From positions 1 to 64,000 of the forward strand of contig NZ_JWAJ01000099.1 of assembly GCF_001068775.1 (NCBI RefSeq): a stretch of 64,000 bases of DNA. Direction: 5' to 3'. The notes under the pieces are model-generated. The model saw only the letters and a program-made list of their open reading frames with translations. It was not told the DNA's origin and searched no databases. Within the stretch, counting starts at the first letter, position 1. Every line of letters starts with the position of its first letter. Origin of the DNA: Streptococcus pseudopneumoniae. GTDB taxonomy: Bacteria > Bacillota > Bacilli > Lactobacillales > Streptococcaceae. Of this stretch, positions 10,209 through 18,442 are shown in pieces. The position numbers and the translations under genes are program-made.

Positions 10209-10370
10209 TTAACGTAACTTGTAGCCCAAGTGTCTTTTAGGATAGTTATTCATCCGATTAACAATGAAGGCGACTTCTTTAGGAGTCGTTTTCTTTTTTC
10301 TTTTAGGGAATCCTATACGAATCAGCCAGTTGTGATTATCATTAGTTCCCTATTCCCAAGAGGCATAGGG
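10209..10370 (-). pseudogene. Decayed IS30-family transposase C-terminal fragment
   Basis: The minus strand reads ...YASWE, a stop, then GTNDNHNWLIR, PKRKKKTTPKEVAFI and NNYPKRHLGYK before a stop at 10209. This matches the conserved IS30 C-terminus (SSWERGTNENHNGLIRR...). The in-frame TAG replaces the conserved arginine of WERGTN, the expected catalytic-region upstream sequence is missing, and other residues have drifted, so it is a relic. It lies just downstream of ppc and may mark an old insertion or recombination event that brought in the following accessory genes. Confidence 0.8.
10271..10300 (+). terminator. Possible ppc terminator inside the IS30 remnant
   Basis: A short stem CGACT (10271-10275) / AGTCG (10284-10288), extendable by one or two pairs, is followed by TTTTCTTTTTTC. 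It is weak, but it is the only terminator-like structure I see after ppc. Confidence 0.4.
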
Positions 10371-10784
10371 ATGATTTAATGTCTACTCTTTCGATCAGCC
10401 AAGAGAGGCAAACAGTTTTGTTTCACCTTATAACTAGAACTTTATCTATTTCCTAATGAGCATTCTCCTCGCTTAAATTATTGATGTTCGAAAAATTTTT
10501 CTTGGCTTTCTTTTAGTCAACTAAATATATATAAAACGAAATAGAGGATTAAATTCGTTGACAAAACATAAATATAATGCTATTCTATATATTGAGGAAA
10601 GGGCTTACAATTGTAAATGTAAAGATTAATCTGCTTATATTAGTAGAATAGTTATTATAGGTTGTTTAATAACTATTAGGCTGATGACTAGAGTTATAAA
10701 ATGGAGGGGATAATATAAAGTATTTAGGAATTGCTTGTTGTTTTAATTGAATTTAATAATAGAGTTCTAAGAGGAGAAATTTCT

Positions 10785-11498
10785 ATGAGAAAATCTATAA
10801 TTTTGAGTGGTTTATCTTTTTTATGCCTAGCTTCAACCATAAGTATTGAAACTATTTATGCAAATGAAAGTACCGATTTATATATTGAAACTAATAAGTT
10901 TATTGGGAATGATATTCAACTGACTCCAGAACAACAAAGTATTTTGGATAGTATGGATAGCAGGACACAAGAGTATCTTGAAAATGGGATGTCAGAACCT
11001 GTTAGGTATGATGTAAAAAACTATTCTAGATCTCGCATAGGTGATTGGAGTTGGCGAGACGGTCTAATTTGTGTAACTGATCAAGGTATAGGAACTCGAA
11101 GAATTAACAGTTGGCATGCAGCGATAGTAGTGCCACAGAGACTATATTCTGTTGCCGAAGCACCAGGGGTGACGGAGAAAGTTCGACTTAGAAGTGGTAA
11201 ATGGACAAGTAGTACATACACTATTTGGCAAGTTGGAGTAAACGCTACAAGTGTTCAGCAAGACTGGAATGCTGGCCAGTGGGCGGGAAACCAAGTCAAT
11301 AAACCGTATAACACTAATTTTTGGAATGCAAAACAAACTAATAGTTTTTATTGTTCTCAATTAGTTTGGGCTGCTTATTACTATACTGCTGGGGTTGATT
11401 TGAATAAAAGTGACAATGACATAGGATCAGCTATTGCTATACACCCTGGAGAATTTGTCTCTAATCCTAAGACCACTATTGTTTATAGGAATAAATGA
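10785..11498 (+). CDS. Secreted YiiX/NlpC-P60-like papain-fold amidase
   Basis: A 237-residue predicted exported cysteine hydrolase. Residues 1-27 form a signal peptide (cleavage plausible after A26 in TIYA-NE). The permuted papain-like layout of the YiiX/YaeF type is visible: SWHAAIVV with candidate catalytic H111, E125 in VAEAPG, and the nucleophile region FYCSQLVWAAYY with C190. The family acts on lipids, amides or peptidoglycan; the substrate here is unknown. I chose ATG 10785 with GAGGAG upstream; an in-frame TTG at 10731 gives 18 non-signal residues. It overlaps the next gene by 4 bases and sits between ppc and trpXYZ, adjacent in pneumococcus as I recall, so this is accessory DNA. Confidence 0.75.
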   Translation: MRKSIILSGLSFLCLASTISIETIYANESTDLYIETNKFIGNDIQLTPEQQSILDSMDSRTQEYLENGMSEPVRYDVKNYSRSRIGDWSWRDGLICVTDQGIGTRRINSWHAAIVVPQRLYSVAEAPGVTEKVRLRSGKWTSSTYTIWQVGVNATSVQQDWNAGQWAGNQVNKPYNTNFWNAKQTNSFYCSQLVWAAYYYTAGVDLNKSDNDIGSAIAIHPGEFVSNPKTTIVYRNK

Positions 11499-12619
11499 TT
11501 ATGAATAATAAACAAAAAGTTGGTCATGTTATTGTTGTAGCCATTATTATTTTAATGGGAGTGTTATTTTTTATCCAAAGATATTCTGCTGCATCATCAA
11601 AACAATTTTCTATACAGTCAGATGTGGATTTTTATTTATTAGGATATCACAGTGTGGAGGGGTATAATTTTAAAGATAGTTCATTTGAGAAAGTTTCTGA
11701 TGAAAAAATAGAGATAGTTAAGGGCCAGATTAATCAAGTTGTTAAGCGTGCAGAAATTTCCAATCGTTATTTGCTATTTTCTGAAGAAGGTCCACCCTTA
11801 GGTGTAGTAGGTAGAATAATATCAGTTGATTTTGAAACTGGAAAGATTCACTATAATAAGACCTCTGATTATGCTTTTTCAACAGCTGGCGTAAATCCAG
11901 ACTACTATTTCACTTCTGAAGCAAATACAGATGATAGTTTTATTGCAGTTTTTGATACAAATTTAAAGGAAGTAGATAAATATATTTTCAAAAATTCTGT
12001 TTTTGCTACAGATTTTTCAAACGATGGTGATAATATCTACTTTTTGGGAGTAGATGTTAAAAGTAATGATAATTACCCAACCTACTTACATCATTTTTCA
12101 CTAAAGAACAAGAAATTACAGTTTGAAAATAAAGAAATTCTCTATGATGATCCTAACTTGACTTATTTTTTTGACGATAGCATTGTGAAGGGTAAACAAC
12201 TCTATTCAGTTTCCGGTGGATATCGAATTAACTCGACCAAGGAAAAAGTACTTTGGGGGAAAGTTTTTCACTATGATATGGAATCAGGACTTAAGGAATT
12301 TTTTGATTTAGATGAAATTGGTCCAGTTAACATTATTGAATTAGGAGAAAATTTGTTAGCAATTGAGCATGAGAGTAATGATTCAGGAAAAATTGCTTTC
12401 AGTCTATTTGATGTAACTAGTCATAAATCAACCTTTATCAATCTATCTCAATTTGGATTTTCAGCTGAAACAGACTACATAAAAGATATTAAGCTTCTCG
12501 AAGATAATATTTTATTAGTTTTAGCAGGTAATAAATTGATTGCATATGATATAAATGAAAATACTATCATTCTTGAAAAAATAGTTGATGAAGATATGTT
12601 TCATATTTGGTTAAAATAA
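11495..12619 (+). CDS. Hypothetical membrane-anchored, beta-propeller-like extracellular protein
   Basis: I do not recognise this 374-residue protein. An N-terminal anchor (about residues 11-27, VIVVAIIILMGVLFFI) is followed by a long beta-rich region with repeated phrases of the type 'strand-turn-strand' (YLLFSEEGPPLG, YYFTSEANTDDSFIAVFD, NIYFLGVDVKS, LYSVSGGYR, NLLAIEHES, NILLVLAGNKLIAYD), which suggests a 6-8 bladed propeller exposed outside the cell. It overlaps the amidase gene (ATGA at 11495-11498), implying translational coupling; ATG 11501 is an alternative start with better spacing from AGGA (11487-11490). It may bind or control the amidase, or read a wall or host ligand; this is inference. 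Confidence 0.6.
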   Translation: MIMNNKQKVGHVIVVAIIILMGVLFFIQRYSAASSKQFSIQSDVDFYLLGYHSVEGYNFKDSSFEKVSDEKIEIVKGQINQVVKRAEISNRYLLFSEEGPPLGVVGRIISVDFETGKIHYNKTSDYAFSTAGVNPDYYFTSEANTDDSFIAVFDTNLKEVDKYIFKNSVFATDFSNDGDNIYFLGVDVKSNDNYPTYLHHFSLKNKKLQFENKEILYDDPNLTYFFDDSIVKGKQLYSVSGGYRINSTKEKVLWGKVFHYDMESGLKEFFDLDEIGPVNIIELGENLLAIEHESNDSGKIAFSLFDVTSHKSTFINLSQFGFSAETDYIKDIKLLEDNILLVLAGNKLIAYDINENTIILEKIVDEDMFHIWLK

Positions 12620-12735
12620 TTTGCAAATTTATATAGATTTTTGTAATGTTACATTGTTAAGCCAATTCCCACAGGCATATGATTAACTTACTCTCTCTGA
12701 TTTTACATTTTTTTAAAAATATTTTATGAAAACCC

Positions 12736-12763
12736 TTGACAAGTTTTAGTAAAATGATATAAT
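12736..12763 (+). promoter_or_regulatory. Sigma-A promoter of the trpXYZ T-box transcript
   Basis: TTGACA (12736-12741), a 16-bp spacer and TATAAT (12758-12763) with an upstream TG at 12755-12756. Transcription would begin around 12770, at the base of T-box stem I. Confidence 0.85.
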
Positions 12764-12768
12764 TTAAG

Positions 12769-13005
12769 CATTCAGAAAGTAATCATTGAAATTTTTTAGA
12801 GAGTCTGTGGTTGGTGGAAACAGATAGATGGAAGTGATGAAAATTGGGCTGAATGTTATTAAGAATTTGAAATCATAAGAATTCGGTGAGCACACCTTAC
12901 AGTGCAACTCGTTTTAGCGAGTAAGAGCGATAGGACTAGTTCCTATAATTGAGGTGGCACCGCGCATCGACGTCCTCACACAAGTTTTTTGTGTGAGGAC
13001 TTTTT
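12769..13005 (+). promoter_or_regulatory. T-box riboswitch, tryptophan specifier (TGG)
   Basis: This leader has all T-box landmarks: AGAGAG and GGTTGGTGGAAACAG of stem I (12799-12825), the T-box AGGTGGCACCGCG (12952-12964) and a terminator hairpin. Stem I closes with CATTCAG (12769-12775) pairing CTGAATG (12849-12855). The next helix is ATCATT (12782-12787) with AGTGAT (12833-12838). The internal loop between them reads GAAAATTGGG, which places TGG (12845-12847) at the specifier position, so uncharged tRNA-Trp should promote antitermination. This agrees with the downstream TrpXYZ-type transporter. The specifier was read from manual pairing. Confidence 0.92.
12972..13005 (+). terminator. T-box intrinsic terminator
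   Basis: A perfect 10-bp stem GTCCTCACAC (12972-12981) / GTGTGAGGAC (12991-13000) with a 9-base loop, followed by TTTTT. The antiterminator would instead use the T-box region just upstream. Confidence 0.93.
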
Positions 13006-13023
13006 CTATGGGGAGGAAAAATT

Positions 13024-13059
13024 ATGGAAATCAAACGATGGCGTCGCTTGAATAAGTGA
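13024..13059 (+). CDS. Possible 11-residue leader peptide with a Trp codon
   Basis: Between the T-box terminator and trpX, an ATG at 13024 preceded by GGGAGGA (13010-13016) opens an 11-codon frame encoding MEIKRWRRLNK and a TGA stop at 13057. It has a proper ribosome binding site, a single tryptophan codon at position 6, and three arginine codons. It could be a translated leader coupled to trpX, or the degraded start of a lost gene. No alternative hairpins that would make it a classical attenuator are obvious in the 44 bases before trpX. Confidence 0.4.
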   Translation: MEIKRWRRLNK

Positions 13060-13103
13060 TTGAATAAAAAAATAATAAGTTAAGAAGAAATAAGGAGAAA
13101 ATT

Positions 13104-14105
13104 ATGAAAAACAAACGTCTACTCGGTATTATCGTAGCATTAGCACTTGTAGTTGGAGGAAGCTTGGTGTATTCTAGCTTAACGAAGCAGGAAACTAAAG
13201 CTGAGACAGCAAATAAAACTGCTAAGGTTGGTGTTCTACAGTTTGTCAGCCACCCATCACTCGATTTGATTTACCAAGGTATCCAAGATGGACTTGCTGA
13301 AGAAGGCTATAAAGGTGACCAAATTAAAATCGACTTTATGAACTCAGAAGGTGACCAAAGTAAGGTTGCTACAATGAGTAAGCAATTAGTCGCAAACGGA
13401 AACGATGTAGTTGTCGGAATTGCAACACCTGCAGCTCAAGGTCTCGCAAGTGCAACAAAAGACCTTCCTGTTATCATGGCAGCTATTACAGACCCAGCTG
13501 GAGCTAACCTTGTACAAAACTTGGAAAAACCAGGTGGGAACATCACTGGGGTGTCTGACCACAACCCTGCTCAACAACAGGTTGAATTGATCAAGACATT
13601 GACTCCTGATGTCAAGACGGTTGGAGCTCTTTACTCAAGTAGTGAAGATAACTCAAAATCACAAGTTGAAGAATTCAAAACTTATGCTGAAAAAGCTGGT
13701 TTGAAAGTAGAAACATTTGCAGTTCCTTCAACGAACGAAATTGCTTCAACAGTTAATGTTATGACTGGTAAAGTAGATGCAATCTGGATTCCAATTGACA
13801 ACACAATCGCATCTGCGTTCTCAACTGTAGTATCAAGCAACCAAACAGCTAAAAAACCAATCTACCCAAGTGCGACTGCCATGGTAGAAGCAGGTGGTTT
13901 GGCATCAGTCGTTGTGGACCAACACGATCTTGGTGTTGCTACCGGTAAGATGATTGCCAAAGTCTTGAAGGGGGAAAAACCTGCAGATACACCAGTTAAT
14001 GTCTTCTCAACTGGTAAATCAGTTATTAATAAAAAAGTCTCTCAAGAACTTGGAATCACAATTCCTGAATCAGTTCTCAAAGAAGCTGGTCAAGTAATTG
14101 AATAA
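13104..14105 (+). CDS. trpX: TrpX-type ABC transporter substrate-binding protein
   Basis: A 333-residue periplasmic-binding-fold protein (type 1, as in LsrB-like or DUF534 family) that captures a solute for import, predicted tryptophan or its precursor from the T-box. The N-terminus has a hydrophobic segment (about residues 7-25) but no lipobox cysteine, so it may remain anchored by its uncleaved signal. The mature part starts KVGVLQFVSHPSLDLIYQGI and includes VVVGIATPAAQGLA and DHNPAQQQVELIKTL. AAGGAG precedes the ATG. It is the first gene of the trpXYZ operon. Confidence 0.88.
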   Translation: MKNKRLLGIIVALALVVGGSLVYSSLTKQETKAETANKTAKVGVLQFVSHPSLDLIYQGIQDGLAEEGYKGDQIKIDFMNSEGDQSKVATMSKQLVANGNDVVVGIATPAAQGLASATKDLPVIMAAITDPAGANLVQNLEKPGGNITGVSDHNPAQQQVELIKTLTPDVKTVGALYSSSEDNSKSQVEEFKTYAEKAGLKVETFAVPSTNEIASTVNVMTGKVDAIWIPIDNTIASAFSTVVSSNQTAKKPIYPSATAMVEAGGLASVVVDQHDLGVATGKMIAKVLKGEKPADTPVNVFSTGKSVINKKVSQELGITIPESVLKEAGQVIE

Positions 14106-14112
14106 GAATGTA

Positions 14113-14145
14113 GGAGGAGTTGGAGACATCTCCTCCAATTTTTAA
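14113..14145 (+). terminator. Intra-operon hairpin between trpX and trpY
   Basis: A 7-bp stem GGAGGAG (14113-14119) / CTCCTCC (14130-14136) is followed by AATTTTT. It could act as a partial terminator or 3' stabiliser, giving more binding protein than permease, as is common in ABC operons. Confidence 0.6.
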
Positions 14146-14165
14146 AAGAAGGAAATGAATGTAAC

Positions 14166-15032
14166 ATGATAATATCGATTATTTCACAGGGATTGGTCTG
14201 GGCTATCCTGGGCTTGGGAATTTTTATGACCTTTCGAATTCTGAACTTTCCAGATATGACAACTGAGGGTTCCTTCCCACTAGGAGGAGCAGTTGCAGTA
14301 ACACTGATTACTCAAGGCGTTAATCCTTTTCTTGCTACCTTAGTAGCTGTTGGAGCAGGCTGTCTTGCTGGTTTAGCGACTGGTCTTCTTTACACTAAAG
14401 GAAAGATTCCAACACTCTTGTCTGGAATTCTGGTCATGACTTCTTGCCATTCTATCATGCTCATGATTATGGGACGGGCTAACCTTGGACTTTTAAATAC
14501 CAAGCAAATCCAAGATGTTCTTCCATTTTCATCTGAGATTAATCAATTACTGACAGGTTTGATTTTTGTGACTTTGGTTATCCTTCTCATGCTTTTCTTC
14601 CTAGATACTAAATTGGGACAAGCTTATATCGCAACAGGAGATAATCCAGATATGGCTCGTAGTTTTGGTATCAATACAGGCCGTATGGAGCTCATGGGCT
14701 TGGTCTTGTCAAATGGTGTTATCGCCCTTGCTGGTGCCTTAATTGCCCAACAAGAAGGTTACGCGGATGTTTCTCGTGGTATCGGTGTTATCGTTGTTGG
14801 TCTTGCAAGTTTGATTATCGGTGAAGTTCTGTTCAAGAGTCTTACCCTAGCAGAACGTTTGGTTACCATTGTAGTTGGTTCCATCAGTTATCAATTCTTG
14901 GTATGGGGCGTTATTGCTCTCGGCTTTAATACTAGCTACCTCCGTTTGTACAGTGCTCTTATCCTAGCAACTTGTCTTGTAATTCCAACACTTAAGGATA
15001 AATACTTGAAAGGAGTCAAGTTAAGCAAATGA
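14166..15032 (+). CDS. trpY: TrpY-type ABC transporter permease
   Basis: A 288-residue integral membrane permease of the BPD_transp_2 (branched-chain amino acid/ribose) type, with hydrophobic segments throughout (about residues 5-24, 40-76, 84-101, 128-150, 182-198, 215-235, 245-280). The ILNFPDMTTEGSFPLGGAV motif near residues 26-44 is characteristic of TrpY-like permeases. GAAGG at 14148-14152 is a rather distant (13-base) ribosome binding site. It overlaps trpZ by four bases (ATGA), so the two are translationally coupled. Confidence 0.88.
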   Translation: MIISIISQGLVWAILGLGIFMTFRILNFPDMTTEGSFPLGGAVAVTLITQGVNPFLATLVAVGAGCLAGLATGLLYTKGKIPTLLSGILVMTSCHSIMLMIMGRANLGLLNTKQIQDVLPFSSEINQLLTGLIFVTLVILLMLFFLDTKLGQAYIATGDNPDMARSFGINTGRMELMGLVLSNGVIALAGALIAQQEGYADVSRGIGVIVVGLASLIIGEVLFKSLTLAERLVTIVVGSISYQFLVWGVIALGFNTSYLRLYSALILATCLVIPTLKDKYLKGVKLSK

Positions 15033-15787
15033 CAGCAATTGTAAAATTAAGAAATGCCACAAAAATTGTGACAAATGGCTTTGACGAGGAGAAAATTATC
15101 CTAAACGATGTTTCTCTTGATATTTACGAACATGACTTCATCACAATCCTGGGTGGAAATGGTGCAGGCAAGTCAACCCTCTTTAATAGCATCGCAGGAA
15201 CTTTGCCTTTAACCAGTGGTAGCATTCGTATTATGGGTGAGGATGTGACTCATTTTAGCCCTGAAAAACGTGCCAAGTACCTTTCTCGAGTCTTTCAGGA
15301 TCCTAAGATGGGAACTGCCCCTCGTATGACCGTTGCAGAAAACCTCTTGATTGCAAAGTTTCGTGGAGAAAAACGTGGTCTATTTCCAAGAAGACTCTCA
15401 GCTTACAAGGAAGAATTTCAAGCAACTATTGAGAAGGTTGGAAATGGTATAGAAAAACACTTGGATACACCCATTGAATTCTTGTCAGGTGGACAAAGAC
15501 AGGCCTTAAGTCTCTTGATGGCAACGCTAAAACGTCCGGAACTTCTGTTGTTGGATGAACACACAGCAGCTCTTGACCCTAAAACAAGTGTGGCCTTGAT
15601 GGAGTTGACAGATGACTTTGTCAGCAAGGACAAGCTGACTGCGCTTATGATTACCCATCATATGGAGGATGCCCTCAAGTACGGAAATCGTTTGATTGTT
15701 ATGAAAGAAGGCCGAATCATCCAAGATTTGAATAAGGATGAAAAAGCTAAGATGAAAATTTCTGATTACTATCAGTTGTTTGAGTAG
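15029..15787 (+). CDS. trpZ: TrpZ-type ABC transporter ATPase
   Basis: A 252-residue ATPase with Walker A GGNGAGKST (about residues 43-51), Q-loop RVFQDPKMG, ABC signature LSGGQRQALSL (about 153-163), Walker B LLLLDEHTAALDP (about 173-185) and switch MITHHMEDAL. Note that Walker B ends in DEHTAALDP, with the catalytic glutamate in place. It energises the TrpXYZ importer. A terminator follows at 15816-15850. Confidence 0.9.
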   Translation: MTAIVKLRNATKIVTNGFDEEKIILNDVSLDIYEHDFITILGGNGAGKSTLFNSIAGTLPLTSGSIRIMGEDVTHFSPEKRAKYLSRVFQDPKMGTAPRMTVAENLLIAKFRGEKRGLFPRRLSAYKEEFQATIEKVGNGIEKHLDTPIEFLSGGQRQALSLLMATLKRPELLLLDEHTAALDPKTSVALMELTDDFVSKDKLTALMITHHMEDALKYGNRLIVMKEGRIIQDLNKDEKAKMKISDYYQLFE

Positions 15788-15815
15788 ATAATTTTTAAAA
15801 CATCTATCATTAAAA

Positions 15816-15850
15816 ACTTAGAAGTGGGAATCCTATTTCTAAGTCTTTTT
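15816..15850 (+). terminator. Terminator after trpZ
   Basis: An 8-bp stem ACTTAGAA (15816-15823) / TTCTAAGT (15837-15844) is followed by CTTTTTG. Confidence 0.75.
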
Positions 15851-16067
15851 GTTATAAAAAAGTTATTAGAAAAATATAGTTGATTGAAATAAGATATGAA
15901 CAAAGAGATTAGGAAAGTCAAATCAATTTCTAAAAATGTTTTAGAATTTGTAGTGTACTATTCTAAGTTCAATCTGCTATATATATTTTCTTCATCTTTT
16001 CACTTGATGCTTTTTATAGTATAATCCATATAAGAATTAAATATTAAATAGTAGAGGAGGTAGAACA

Positions 16068-16499
16068 ATGGCATACACACAAGAAGATTTTCAGGAATGG
16101 ATTTTTCAGATTGGATTTAAGATGGACTATTTCACAAGGGATTTTGCGGAGAAAGAAGGGCTAAATTTAGACTATAGTATGCAGTCCTTGGATGATTTGG
16201 AGGCTTGGATCTTAGCTCACTACGAAGACCACCATGCTTTGATAGCAGACCGCAAGATGTTGGATTATTTGACCGTTTATATCGGTGAAACCTTTCGCAA
16301 ACACCTAGGAGGAAAATGGTTTATTGATCTTAAAAATAAAAAGAACGCCTATTATTCAATGCCTGTCTTGACTGATCCATCCTATAGAGGAGAGGTATAC
16401 AAAGCACCATTGACTTATGCAACAGCTTGTATCAGTAGAAAAGATGGTCAGTATATTAGCAGGATATTAAAAAATAATCTCGAAAATCAAGTGAAATAG
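16068..16499 (+). CDS. Hypothetical protein, 143 residues
   Basis: I do not recognise this small acidic, probably cytoplasmic protein. It has no signal peptide or membrane segment. The N-terminal half is helical (DFQEWIFQIGFKMDYFTRDFAEKEG, DDLEAWILAHYEDHHAL), the C-terminal half looks beta-rich and begins with GGKWFIDLKNKKNAYYSMPVL. The composition is that of an immunity-like or SMI1-type accessory protein, but no diagnostic motif supports that. It has a very good ribosome binding site (GAGGAGGTAG) and its own -10 (TATAATCC at 16018-16025). Neighbours give no functional hint. Confidence 0.75.
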   Translation: MAYTQEDFQEWIFQIGFKMDYFTRDFAEKEGLNLDYSMQSLDDLEAWILAHYEDHHALIADRKMLDYLTVYIGETFRKHLGGKWFIDLKNKKNAYYSMPVLTDPSYRGEVYKAPLTYATACISRKDGQYISRILKNNLENQVK

Positions 16500-16679
16500 T
16501 CTTTAATTTTTTCTATTTTTCTTTCAAATATTAGAATGGTTTGCTCAAAAGATTCACTTTTTCATGACAGCTGGAAACTTATGAAATAGTCTCATGTAAA
16601 GTGTATGAAATGGTTTACTTTTTTTCAGAAATAAGCTATACTAGTTAGAGTAAACTGTGATAAAATGGAGGTATTGTCT

Positions 16680-18440
16680 ATGGTTGACAAGAGACTCATC
16701 GAAGAGATCAAAAACAATACCAATATTGTCGAAATCATAGGAGAAGTGATTTCCTTACAAAAATCTGGACGGAACTTTTTAGGGCTCTGTCCTTTTCATG
16801 GTGAAAAGACACCTTCCTTTAACGTGGTCGAGGATAAGCAGTTTTACCATTGCTTTGGATGTGGTCGTTCTGGAGATGTTTTTAAGTTTATCGAGGAGTA
16901 TCAGCAAGTAACCTTTGCGGATGCGGTGAGGATATTAGCTGAGAGACTTGGAATTCAGATGGCGGCGCCTGTTCAAAGTTCAGTACAGCCTAGGTCACCC
17001 CATCAAAATCTCTATGATATGCATGACAAGGCTGCTCGGTTTTATCATGCCATCCTCATGACGACGAAGATGGGTGAAAAGGCCAGGAACTATCTCTATA
17101 AACGTGGCTTAACAGATGATGTTCTAAAGCATTTTATGATTGGTTTGGCTCCAGCAGAACGCTCTTATCTCTATCAACGTTTAGCAGATGATTATAGCGA
17201 AAATGACTTGCTGGATTCAGGTTTGTTTTACCTATCTGAGAGTAATCAATTTTTTGATACTTTTCAGAATCGTATTATGTTTCCACTTTCAAATGATCAA
17301 GGAAAGGTGATTGCCTTTTCTGGTCGAATTTGGCAAGAGACCGATTCTCAAACTGGAAAGTATAAAAATAGTCGAGCGACGACAATTTTTAACAAGAGTT
17401 ACGAATTATATCATTTGGAGAGGATAAAAAAAGGATCGGGCAAGGCTCCTGAAATCTACCTGATGGAAGGGTTTATGGATGTCATTGCGGCTTATCGCGC
17501 TGGTATTGAAAATGCAGTTGCTTCTATGGGTACCGCACTGACGAGTGAACATGTGGAGCATCTAAAACGCTTTACTAAAAAGGTTATCGTCACTTATGAC
17601 GGAGATAAGGCTGGGCAAGCTGCCACAGCGAAAGCCTTGGATGAGCTTAAAGATTTACCTGTCCAAGTCGTCCAGATTCCTGACGCAATGGATCCGGATG
17701 AATATCTGCAGAAAAACTCTCCTCAAGACTTGGCTTATCTATTAACCAATACACGCATTAGTCCTGTTGAGTTTTACATTCATCATTTCAGACCTGAAAA
17801 TAGTGAAAATCTACAAGCCCAGATTGAATTTATAGAGAAAATTGCCCCCTTAATCGCCAAGGAACCCTCTATCACAGCTCAGAATTCCTACATTCACATT
17901 TTGACGGATCACTTGCCATCTTTTGACTATCAGCAAGTCGAACATATTGTCAATGAAAGTCGTGTCAGACAGAGAAAGGAGAAGGTCAAGGAGACCTATA
18001 GTCCGAGTCCTGTCACTATGTCTGTTACCAAGCAGCTGACAGCAGTGATGAGAGCGGAAGCCCATATCCTCTACCGAATGATGGAACATCCCTTGGTGCT
18101 TAATGACTATCGCTTAAGAGAGGATTTTATCTTTGAAACTCCAGAGTTTCAGACCTTGTATGGACTCTTGATTGATAATGGAAGTATCTCATCTGAGGAT
18201 TTGTCTCATCAGACCAGAGAAGTGGAGAGTGCTTGGTATCAAGTCCTAGCCTTAGATTTGCCACCTGAGATGTCCCCTAACGAGTTAGCCGAAGTGGAAG
18301 AGTCTAGAAAAAGAGCTCTTTTGAATCAGGAAAATCTGCAAATTAAAAAGAAAGTTCAGGAAGCTAGCCATGTCGGTGATACAGACACCGCATTAGAAGA
18401 GCTAGAACGCTTAATTGCCCAAAAAAGAAGAATGGAGTAA
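16680..18440 (+). CDS. dnaG: DNA primase
   Basis: A 586-residue primase that lays RNA primers for replication at the fork with DnaB helicase. The CHC2 zinc finger is [11 protein letters not shown]...[12 protein letters not shown] (about residues 37-66). The TOPRIM core is seen in [18 protein letters not shown] and [14 protein letters not shown] (about 260-320). A long helical C-terminal helicase-binding region follows. I chose ATG 16680, 7 bases after GGAGGT (16667-16672); an ATG at 16665 precedes this site and would be non-functional. rpoD follows after 2 bases in the macromolecular-synthesis operon. Confidence 0.96.
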   Translation: MVDKRLIEEIKNNTNIVEIIGEVISLQKSGRNFLGLCPFHGEKTPSFNVVEDKQFYHCFGCGRSGDVFKFIEEYQQVTFADAVRILAERLGIQMAAPVQSSVQPRSPHQNLYDMHDKAARFYHAILMTTKMGEKARNYLYKRGLTDDVLKHFMIGLAPAERSYLYQRLADDYSENDLLDSGLFYLSESNQFFDTFQNRIMFPLSNDQGKVIAFSGRIWQETDSQTGKYKNSRATTIFNKSYELYHLERIKKGSGKAPEIYLMEGFMDVIAAYRAGIENAVASMGTALTSEHVEHLKRFTKKVIVTYDGDKAGQAATAKALDELKDLPVQVVQIPDAMDPDEYLQKNSPQDLAYLLTNTRISPVEFYIHHFRPENSENLQAQIEFIEKIAPLIAKEPSITAQNSYIHILTDHLPSFDYQQVEHIVNESRVRQRKEKVKETYSPSPVTMSVTKQLTAVMRAEAHILYRMMEHPLVLNDYRLREDFIFETPEFQTLYGLLIDNGSISSEDLSHQTREVESAWYQVLALDLPPEMSPNELAEVEESRKRALLNQENLQIKKKVQEASHVGDTDTALEELERLIAQKRRME

Positions 18441-18442
18441 GA

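Larger units (their letters stand above)
10136..10784. other. Intergenic region with IS30 remnant and promoter for the accessory pair
   Basis: No intact gene. It contains the decayed transposase tail (10209-10370), a hairpin plus T-run inside that remnant at 10271-10300, and further AT-rich DNA. TTGACA at 10558-10563 with TATTCT at 10581-10586 (17-bp spacer) is a possible promoter. A perfect 12-bp palindrome TTACAATTGTAA lies at 10605-10616. The start of the next gene is at 10785 after GAGGAG (10771-10776). Confidence 0.6.
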
